Part shown: positions 11,789-21,061 of the stretch, piece by piece
Layout: every line of letters starts with the position of its first letter
Numbering within the stretch: position 1 is the stretch's first letter
Assembly (NCBI GenBank): GCA_002682825.1
Contig: NOKP01000009.1
Location: 1,116,001 to 1,180,000, forward strand
DNA from: Neonectria sp. B-13
Lineage: Eukaryota > Ascomycota > Sordariomycetes > Hypocreales > Nectriaceae
Direction: 5' to 3'
DNA: 64,000 bases
Notes under the pieces: model-generated
The model's input: only the letters and a program-made list of their open reading frames with translations
What the model was told of the DNA's origin: nothing
Database searches by the model: none
Translations under genes and position numbers: made by a program

Positions 11789-12302
11789 CTAAGCGTCCTT
11801 GTTTCCTCCGCCAAACACACCGCCGACGAGACCGCCAGCTGCCTTGATGCCCTCGGTCGACTTCCCGGCAACTCCCTTTCCGCCTTCGGCCAGGGCGTTT
11901 GCAGTATCGTTCGCAACCCCAGCTCCAGGCTGCTGGGAGGGTGCATAGCCGCCCTTATCGTCCTTGCCCTGTCGCTCCGTTCGGTTGATTCCCTCCTTGG
12001 AGAACATGTCGCCGGCTGGTTGGAGCAGGCCGCCTTGGCCGACCTGTCCCGCAGCGAGGTTGTGGACGCCGTCTTGGAGAGTATCGACTTGCTCAATGCC
12101 CGTTACTTTCGATTTGTCGAGGGTGTCTGTGTCGTGTTAGCTTGATGCCAGCGCTAGGAGGTAACCGCGGACTTGGGAGGGACGGACCTTTGGTGGCGTA
12201 GCTAGCCTTGTTGTCTTTGGTGAACCATCGTAGATAGACATCTTCGAGCCACGGGACCCAGTTCTCGTATTGCTGGTTGTAGGTTTTCTTACTCCACTCC
12301 AT
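11789..12302 (-). CDS. Small conserved fungal protein of unknown function
   Basis: A 150-residue soluble protein in two exons. Intron 12127-12187 has donor GTCCGT and a CTAAC branch site close to the CAG acceptor; it joins SYATK to DTLDKSKVTG. The N-terminal half is rich in Trp/Tyr (MEWSKKTYNQQYENWVPWLED), the middle has a VGQGGLLQPAGDMFSKEG block, and the C-terminal third is Gly/Ala-rich, ending in GGGNKDA. I recall similarly organised hypothetical proteins in other ascomycetes, but know no function. An in-frame ATG at 12326 would add 8 residues; the ATG starting MEWSKK was preferred. There is no signal peptide or membrane segment. Confidence 0.75.
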
Positions 12303-12889
12303 GATAACGGTGTTTTTTCGATGCACAAAAATGGTGGGTGCTGTGTCGGATGGACAAAGAAGTTGCCGAAGTTTTGAACTTCAGAAGACACAAGGGATTT
12401 ATACAACATGGGCAGAATACGCCTAAACCTGCGTCAGCCACACCGGGCATCAGTGGATACGTCATCTCCAGCCCTTTTATGGCACACAAGACGGTCCCAA
12501 TAGGTCAGATGGCCGCTTCATGTGGTCATGCCAAGTGCGGTATGATGCCATCTCGATCTTGGTCCTTGTGGCGCGTTTCGGATCCCTGCCAAAACCGGTT
12601 CTGCTCGCAAATCGCCGATCCACGTCATCCCCCGGGAGGTGGGGCACACCCATGGTCTTCAACTTGTCACTCGCATTTAGAGCTTGATGGTATTTGGAGA
12701 GGAGAGAAAATCTGCTGTATTAAATTTTCGGTATTGAGATCCGAGACGATCTAGTTTTCTTGACCAGAAGCAAATAATTGCATTTCGTCTCATATCACGC
12801 GCTGGCCTTAAACTCAGATATCAGACTCATATTGATGATCCGCGATGCTATCTGTACTTCGTAGTTCGTACCGTCATGAAGCTGTTTGA
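12303..12889. other. Spacer between small protein gene and HET gene
   Basis: Promoter of the small gene plus the 3' end of the HET gene. No additional gene supported. Confidence 0.5.
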
Positions 12890-14921
12890 TTAGTAAATGT
12901 GTACTTTCAAGTAAGGCCCATCCAGAGAAATCCAGCTTCCAAGCAAGGCACCAACACCCACTCTTTCATGCATATCATCATTTCCAGGCTTTGGAGCTAC
13001 AACGAGAACGTAGTATTTCGGTGTGGCCCCCTTCGGCACCACCTCAGACTTCTGGCTGCCGATAACCACGCATTTCATGGCTCGGCCACTGGGAGCGACC
13101 AGCTTGTCATAGACAATCTCCTTATCTGCCAAGGCCAAGTCAAAGTCTCTCGCATTGCCTCTCAGATAGATCCTGGTGTCCGAATCGCCGGTATGCCACG
13201 ACGAGCTGGATGTGCTGTTCGCCGTCCACGGTGAACGAATCTGATGCTCATCCTCCCACTGCACACCATCAAATGGCAGATCCATAAAGGTTATCCCGCC
13301 CTCGTATGCCATCCAAGACCACGACGGCACGCGGTACTGCTGCTGCGATGGAAACTCAATCTCCTTCATCGGCTTCTGGTCCATGCTAGTATCTCGCTGC
13401 CACAAGAGACTCCTCCCAAAATAGCGCTCAAATATGCCATATCCGCCTTGTTTGCCAAAGGCACGGATCAGCCTTTGTTCCAGTCCGGCAATGGCGATAG
13501 GCCGGTCGTAGGTTTTTGTGAACTGCAGTGTTGAGTACTGTTTGTAGAGAGATTCATAGAGACGGATTTGGCCGCCTTTCGTAGAGTTGGTCGCAACTTG
13601 TGGGAAGTCCGGATCGCCAAGGAATGCTGCCTTGTTGCTAATCGAAGTGTCAATTTTATCATACAGAGGTGAGGGACACCGACAGATAAAACATCACGTA
13701 CTTTGTCATCATGGTGAGTGTTTCACATCGAACACCGTTGCCGCATTCCCAATATGTCTGCCTCTCAGTGAAGTAGATGGTCCGCCGCGCGAGGGCCCGC
13801 TCCTGCAATACCCAGCCTCGCTTGTTCAAAGGTCCATCAATCACGTCGTTCTGGAAGTCGTCGATGTCTTCACAAACGTAAAATGAGTTCCCCGGCGACT
13901 CTTCAAACTCGACAAACTTTCGGTCTAGTCGCTTGTTCAGGAATCCCGCCGAAGTCCCCGTGGCTCGGCTTGCAGCAATCACGCAATATGCTGAGCTGAA
14001 AACTGTTTCCATGTGCTTGGCCTCTTCTTTAAAGTCCCCGTCGTCGCCCTGGACAATGCAGATAGAGTCGATCCAGAGGTAGTGAATTTCAAGCTCCCGA
14101 GCGACCTTGACAGCGTCCTTGAAAGTAGCTGGAAGTTCGTCAAAGGCAATGCCGCTCTTGATTCGATTGTGGATGTTCTTGCTGGTAGAGGAAAAGTGAT
14201 TGTGCCATTTTACATCTCCCCACGGATGCGACAATGCGACATACTTCACTATTTCTCCAGGTTGTTTCCCCCAGTGTCTTGTGTTGCAAACAAGCACCTG
14301 GTTCGAGTTCTTCTTGCCAACATCAATCAGCCTGGTCGGCATCCTCGCAGGCCCAAGCCGTGAACCTTCCGATGAGCATGCAGCATGCTTGTCGCAGTCT
14401 TCAAGCCATTGCCGGAGAATCTCGAAAAAAGCAGGACTCTCTATCGGGGGCAGTTTTGGAAGTCCGATTTGGATGTCTTCAGCAGGGCCACTTAAGCCTA
14501 ACCCACGAGCTGAATATCTGTTAGTGTTCGGAGGATAAAGGTATAGATTACGACTGCCTTTAATTTGGCCGTACATACCCGTGGTCTTGCAAATCGATAA
14601 AGCTCGAGTACCGCTTACGTTTGTCGTCAGGCCTGACCCAACTCTGTGAACTTGGATGGTTTTCGATTGAATCGTGCCCGGTCGCCCCGGAATGCAAGTA
14701 TCGAGAAGAAGCTGGCAAAATTCACAAGTCTGTGCTCTCAACTCCAAGTCATGTAAACCGTCCTCGATGACAAAGTCGACTGTCCAGAAATCGAGTCGCC
14801 GACAACGATCACACAACGTCGAAGGCTGTCGAGTCAATGCACTCAAAGACACGATTTCCCGATGGCTGAACAGATCAAGAGCGAAAGTGTTGTCGTCAAA
14901 GAAATCCCAATTCTCATTCAA
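12890..14921 (-). CDS. HET-domain (heterokaryon incompatibility-like) protein, 5' end unresolved
   Basis: About 655 residues are readable in two exons around a 64-nt intron (13638-13701, donor GTACGT). The HET domain (PF06985) is clear: YVALSHPWGDV, then FDELPATFKDAVKVAREL, YLWIDSICIVQGD, and near the end of exon 1 RGWVLQERALARRTIYF followed by YWECG. A Cys-containing N-terminal segment (LCDRCRRLDFW...CEFCQLLL) is usual for this protein class. HET domains can trigger cell death in fungal non-self recognition, but most family members have unknown roles. The open frame begins at a TTG preceded directly by an in-frame TAG (14922-14924), and no ATG precedes the conserved part. A short upstream exon is therefore likely; one frame-compatible option is 15078-15101. 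The gene could instead have lost its start. Confidence 0.85.
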
Positions 14922-15334
14922 CTATTTTCCTTCAGCTACTGTACAGAGTTTCGTGAAATACATTAAATACATACAGGCTGGAAATGTTATTGTGTCAGCC
15001 GACCCTCGTTTCCTTCCCCGTGAGGATATATCAATTTACGCCTACCGCCTATTCTAGAGTTAGTAACAGTTGATTACTGCATCCTTTCTTCCAACATACA
15101 TGCTGGTAGTGTTAGCAGAATATTCATCTTGCGAAACAAAGTCAAGAACTCACTTTCTAGAAGTTCCAAATCGCCATTTCCATTAGCAGATACCCCTCTC
15201 GCAGACTCATTTGACTCTCCTTACATACTGTCATCCAAATTAGTGTGTATTCTCTCTACAGCTCACGTTTTGGTTCAACTCACAGTCTTAAAGAGCAAAT
15301 CAGATACCAAATCAGTGATTGTTGCAAGTACTCT
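14922..15334. other. Spacer between HET gene and kinase gene
   Basis: Holds the upstream region of the HET gene, possibly with a small first exon at 15078-15101, and the 3' end of the kinase gene. Otherwise AT-rich with no gene seen. Confidence 0.45.
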
Positions 15335-17305
15335 TCAGCGAGATGGACGCACATTCTGTAACAAGAGCACTCTGATTAGCACACATGGATATTAATGCCC
15401 TCTTTTGATGTCAACTTACCAGTTGGGACGGTGCCATTCGGGCTGTAGGTATTGATAGACGACTGCCAGCTTGCTTGAATGGCACAGGAGCCTTCACACC
15501 TATCCGATTCGGCCTGGCGAATAAGTAGCTCTCTTTGTCCGTTGCCTTTTGCCAAATATGGTCCAGTTCTTGCTTCAACGTGTAGGCGTCAGCACGGCAC
15601 CGGGCAGAGTCGGTGTTCTTTTCTGGAAGCGCAACTACCAGGAGCTTGTCCCGAACAAGCTTAAGTAAATCTCTGGTAGCAGTAGCCTTGGAATGATTGC
15701 ACTCGGGATCGTGATTTAGCATCTGCTCGATCCAGTCTTGTGCGGTTTTGCTGACTTCGGCGATTGTTTGGTTAGAGTTCGTCGACGTGGTGAAATAGAG
15801 AGTGTCCCTCGCGTTTTTGACCTGTTCGTTCTGCTTCAAGAAGGTCTGGAGCACATTATGGCCGTACAGGAGCCAGGTCAGCGACTCGAGAATGATACAG
15901 CCCATGGACCATATGTCGTAGCGGCGTGATCGTGGCTGGGTCGACTTGGTAACCACCTCGGGCGCTTCGTAGTGCAACGTCGTGTGCTTTGTATCGGTCT
16001 GTTCGAACCTGGCATTCGTGGCGTAATCGTGCTGCTTGGCCAACCCCAGATCAGCAATTTTGAGAGTTCCCAACCATTCTGTCTCCCCACTGAAGATAAG
16101 AATGTTGTCAGGTTTCAGATCGCCATGGCGCCAATGCTTTTCCTCGGTAGAACTTTCGGAGCCCATGTCACTATCATAACCGTCATCACCACCTTCGCCG
16201 TTGGGTGAGTCCATGTTAGTAATGTTGATATGGACTCCGCTCTCTTTGTCGACCTCGCTAGCCTCTCTCCGGCTTCGTATATTGGATTTTGTGACGATGC
16301 CTGTCTTCGTTCTGCGATTAGTCCCGTGCAATGCACAAAGAGCTCCAGCCAGGCCACGGATCTGCTCCACTACAGAGAACAGCATGTTTCCATTGACTTT
16401 CTCGTGAATGGTGGGATTGCGCTGCCAAACGTCTCGAAGGCTTCCCATGTCGGCCCATTCAAAGACGATGATGTGTTTTGTTCCCAACTTCAAGGCGGCA
16501 ATGCGGTGTATCAGATGCTGGTGATGGAGCTCGCTGATTTTGTCGAGGGCCTCTACTTCGCGGTCCCATGCCTTTTCGACATTGTATCCCGATTCCAGGT
16601 TGTTCTTCAGTTCCTTCAGAGCGACGCGAACATAGTCTTTGCCCTTGTTACTTAATTAGAATGTATAATCTAAGTCGGCTAGGTCGGTGATTTGATTACC
16701 TTCTTGATCTTATCTTGGTGGTCAACATGAAGCTTGGCCTCGATTACTTCACTGAAGTGGCCTCCCTTCCCTTCTCTGTTCACCCACGTAATGGGCAGGA
16801 TGGAGCTTGCGTGGAGAATTTGTTTGGGTTGACTTTCTCTGAATACCGGGGAAGCGAATTGCCATTGATCATCGTAGAAGCGCGAGACGTCTGAACGATC
16901 CCAGCCGTGAAAGGCGTCCAGCGAGGCGTGGTGGTGGCATTGCACATTCTTGCCTGCCTTGACCATCATAACGCATTTCCTGTTGATTGTGATGTCGTCG
17001 ATGGGGAACCCCTCGTCGCTGAGTTTGTGGCGTTGAAAGTCCTGGGTGACCTTAAGCAAGCTCTGATCAAAGTCGTCACAGTAGCAGAACGCTAGCGTCA
17101 AAAAGACCCTTCTCGCTTCACGGCACACAAACTGGGTCAAGTCTGATGAGGCTTCAGGAATCAACTCTTTGACCTTTTCTTCGGTTACAAGTCGAGATAT
17201 TGAGCTCTCCGGCAGAAACCTTTTGGGGCTTCCATACTCGCTCATGACCTGCGCGTCACGAATATCCCGACGGAAGCCTTTGAGCAGTTTTCTGCCTTCA
17301 GCCAT
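15335..17305 (-). CDS. Protein kinase, HGD (non-RD) type, with kinase insert
   Basis: A 616-residue predicted Ser/Thr kinase. Introns: 16644-16699 and a likely 3' intron 15356-15419 (GTAAGT...TTACAG) that adds a 6-codon last exon; if it is retained, translation stops at 15411. An N-terminal helical region of about 170 residues precedes the kinase domain: a weak glycine loop (GKGGHFSEV), beta-3 VALKEL (Lys212), catalytic loop RHGDLKPDN (His375-Gly376-Asp377), ADLGLAK in place of DFG, and YEAPE. Catalytic Lys and both Asp residues are kept, so activity is plausible; the HRD Arg is Gly. An acidic insert of about 65 residues lies just before the catalytic loop. The start ATG at 17305 has good context (CAAACATGGC); in-frame options lie upstream at 17365. 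It is head to head with a paralogue at 18651. Confidence 0.82.
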
Positions 17306-18650
17306 GTTTGTTTTGGGAGATGCCGTTGCTCTCAAGAATCTGTTCAAAGTGAGGCAGTTCAGCATAAGACATAAGTGTTGAAGATGAATGCTGAAATCAC
17401 GACCTTGAGGGTCGATGGAGGTTGCTGGAATCGGTGGCAAGACTGCAAAGCCGACTTCCCACGTGAGGGTTTAAATTCACGTTCCGTCCTCTTTGCAGGA
17501 GGCCGCCTCATATCGCTCAATTGCCGACGTGGGTATTAAATGGGCATGGAACGTGTGATACTGCGCAGGTTAGGCAACGCAAAGTGCAGCCTGGTGCAAA
17601 AGGCAACCATCGATTGGAGTTGGGAGTAGCAATAGTTGACGCATCCTCTTAACCCGCAGCTCACTTGGTTGCCTGCTGATAGGATATTGCATACTGCGGA
17701 CCAATGGTGGAACTAACTCCTTGCAGAGATCCAACTGCATTTCAGCCCTAGCCTTGGTCGTGTCATCCGGTGATTCGAGCCCAAAAGGTGAGGCTGCGCA
17801 GGCTTAGCCACACAGCCGGAATCGTTTGAGGAGCGGGGTAACGGAGGATAGCAACGTTGGCAGTCTATATAGTGACTGCATGATGCAGCCGAATCTTCAA
17901 TGATGTTGTATTGGTACAAAGGCGTTTGTGACAGGAGAGGTGACGTGACGTGGAGCCTCAATTCGCTAGTACCGTCATCTTGAGTTGTGAATCGTGACTA
18001 TAAGTTCTGGGGAAGCTCGTGGCTTGACCCAGTCAAGTTATTGATCCATTACCGGTGCTGTTCCTGAATTCGCCAAATAGTTCGTGGGATAAATGACGCC
18101 AGTGCCTGGTGCATCAAGCGGCAATGCCTTGCTTAAAGTGAGTCATTTGAGTGCATTGCGAACCGTCGACAAGGCTCGGAGATGGTACGCATGAACCTGT
18201 CTATCACGAAAGGAAACCCCCATGCGGCTGATGCCCAAAACCAATATTCGTTCGCGCATTTGCCAGAACGCCCAGAGATAAGCCGCAGTTGGGCTGATTC
18301 ATTCCTTTTTCTTATTGGAAATGGGCCATTTCTTAGCCACACCTGACAGGGGTTGTTCCTGGCAAAATCCTGCCTTGCCCATGCATGTCACCCTCCAGGA
18401 CAAGTCAGGCAAACCGAATCCCCATACTCCTGGGTGAATACGTCACTTTGGAATTTGAGGCAGCCACTGGCGCCCCGCGTGATCCGGAGCTGGGAGCTTC
18501 TTGGATCTGGCGAGCCGCAAACCGCAATGGTTCGCATTGCCGCCAGGAACCCTTCGCGACAGACTTTCCGTCGCGCAGGGCCGAAACTCATCTTTCACAA
18601 AGTTATCCCTGACGGATACGTCACCAACTCGTCGTAGATTCCTTCCAACC
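17306..18650. other. Divergent promoter region between two kinase genes
   Basis: A 1.3 kb spacer separating the head-to-head kinase paralogues. Short open frames are present on both strands but none has a recognisable domain. Confidence 0.5.
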
Positions 18651-20182
18651 ATGTCGTTATATAAGGATCTCCATCAGTGTTTAGTCAAGGGTGCCCTCGG
18701 AGACCAACTCTACCTGCCGCTGAGCAACTTGAACCACCATGTTACGAAAGCTAGCATCACCGACCAGTTGCCGCTTATGACTCGACTTCTCCATCGCAAC
18801 CTAGCTAATAAAGTGCTTCTCCGGGCAAAGAAGATTTTCGCAATCCTCGTGCTCATGGGAGAGCAAGACACCGTAAAGGCCATACTTCGAGACGGGCTCG
18901 AAGACGAGGACCTTCCGCTTTCCCTCGAAGATGGCTCTGGCTACACTGTTGTATCTTGGAACCGCAAAACGTTCAAGTCCTTTGCTACTTGGCGCAAAGA
19001 GGCTAGAGTTAGAGACTTTCTCGCCAAGCAGTGGCTCGTCCTAGCACCAGTGTTTGACAGGTCTCGCAAGCGCATTGAGCTAGACACAAAATGCGCCTTA
19101 CCTATCACAATCAGCGAGCAGGTCCCTGGGGAGAATGCCTGCATAGTCCATAAAGGCATAGTACATCCTACCCATCACACCGGTTTTAAGGTAAGCATTT
19201 TTCGAGTTTAGGACGCAATTATCTGCTCGGACCGCGGTGCTAACTGTAGGGCAAGGAAAAGGAAGTTGTTGTCGCAATCAAAGAGTTTCGAGTCAAAGCT
19301 AGTTTTGATAAAGAGGAGGAAAATTTGTTTAAGATCCAGGATCTCGAACACAAGCACCTGATCAAGATTATTGCCACCTGCGAAAGAGAGTCGTCCTATT
19401 GTATCATATTCCCATGGGCAGACGGCGGGAACCTCAGAGAGTTCTGGGAAGAAGAGAACTCACGTCGAACTCCCGAACTTATTTTATGGTCTCTGCGCCA
19501 GATGTTTGGTCTCGCCGACGGCCTCAACGCGCTACACGGCAAGAACTGTCGCCACGGTGACCTCAAACCTGAGAATATCCTCCACTTCAAGAAAAGCGAA
19601 CATCCTGGCGATGGCAGACAAGGGGTATTGATAATCGCAGATGTTGGCGTGTCCAAGTTTCATAGGGAGGCCACGAAGTTAAGAAATCTACCGACAAACA
19701 CGAAGGCCACCACACCCTCGTATGAAGCCCCCGAGGCGCATCCCAACTTCAAGGAGCCGAGGTCACGCGTGTACGACACATGGTCGATGGGCTGCATTTA
19801 CCTGGAGTGGGTTGTATGGCTTCTATACGGCCTTGAAGCCGTCGAAAGGTTCCGGAATGCCAGAACTTCCAACGATCCCATGGTGGCATCTGGCAGTTTC
19901 TATGTACACACTTCAGAAAAGACCCCGCCGGTTCACCCCAAGGTTTCTGAAGCGGTCAGTTCCCTGCGGGAAGATGCAAGGTGTCGGGATGGTACCGCAC
20001 TAGGAGACCTTGTTGCACTTATTGCCAAGGATCTTTTGGTCGATGCGCGTAGTCGCGGAAATGCTTCCGAACTATCCAACCAACTCGAAGAGATCGTACA
20101 CAACGCCCTACAGAAACCTTCATACTTGGCCAACCGCATCGATCGGCCTCCGGATACTCCCGTTTTCTTTAGGAAGCCTTGA
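18651..20182 (+). CDS. Protein kinase, HGD (non-RD) type, compact paralogue
   Basis: A 490-residue predicted kinase with one 59-nt intron (19191-19249). It has the same layout as the kinase on the other strand: an N-terminal helical region of about 140 residues, a degenerate glycine loop, beta-3 VAIKEF (Lys191), a helix with conserved Glu, HKHLIKI, catalytic loop RHGDLKPEN (His282-Gly283-Asp284), IADVGVSK for DFG, and YEAPEA. The intron falls at the same place in both genes, just before the GK that precedes beta-3, which argues for a common ancestor. It lacks the acidic insert of its neighbour. The start is the ATG of MSLYKDLHQ; an open frame reaching further upstream is ignored because the paralogue aligns from about here. 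Substrates are unknown. Confidence 0.82.
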
Positions 20183-21061
20183 GGATTTCGAGAAGGTTGT
20201 GATTCGCTTGACGCTGTGAGTAAGTTGAGGCTCCGGGGCACCAAGATTTAGCCTAACCGCAAAGCCAGAAGTCGTATCACCTATTAGATTTGCGTTATCT
20301 ATAAACGTCTACATATATATAATAAAGCTTAATACATACATATAGACTTGGTTCAGTATAGATCTAACTCTACCATTGTTCGCGACGTGGAATGAGCCGA
20401 CGGGCAACCCATATCCATGGAATGAACCGGCTTGTGCGCCTTTTGTCTTAGACAGCGCGTGGCTGTCACCTGCAGCTCCTCCATACTGTACGATTCCTAA
20501 TCCCTATCATACGTGCAGCGCCGCTTGTAAATGAGCATTCAATGACTACGTCTAACGGACGCCTACGAAGTACTTCGTACGGCTAATACGTTGAATGTCC
20601 ACACGTGAGAGTGGAGGCTCTCATTTTCCAGGCGCTGCCAATATTGAATGTCGACAAGCCACCAATTTGCCATCCGGCGCATTATTGACGCTACACTTTG
20701 ATTAATTAACTAAGGCGCTACAATTAGCATAAACATATTTGCGTCGACATGGACTAGTGCGGTCTACATCAGTCTCGAACTTGAATATGAGCAGACTTGC
20801 TAGGCTAACAACTGTACAAGCGGATCCCATCTCGATTCATCGCTTAGGGGCTGCTGTATGGCTAAGCTGCAAGTTATTGGCTTGGCTGGGAATATGATTG
20901 GTTGCGCAACAGTTGATGTTTGCCTTTTCTAGAAGAGACTACTGAGTTCAGATCATTATTAATAGATGGAAATATGCTCCTGGAGTGTGCTGAAGCAATT
21001 TTCTGCTCTCTTTCACTCATCGACAAGTTAACCGCCGTGGCTCAACATCTGGCGTGCGAAG
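20183..21061. other. Intergenic, AT-rich, with a 16-bp palindrome
   Basis: No gene recognised. The part around 20280-20345 is strongly AT-rich; a perfect palindrome lies at 20564-20579. The distal end is the promoter of the GLEYA gene. Confidence 0.5.
20564..20579. repeat. Perfect 16-bp palindrome
   Basis: TACGAAGTACTTCGTA reads the same on both strands. It is about 480 bases upstream of the GLEYA gene. It could be a binding site for a dimeric factor or merely a common genomic palindrome. Confidence 0.6.

Noticed and set aside
18501..18650. N-terminal extension of the plus-strand kinase
   Set aside because: The paralogue has no matching segment, and the ATG at 18651 fits the family start.
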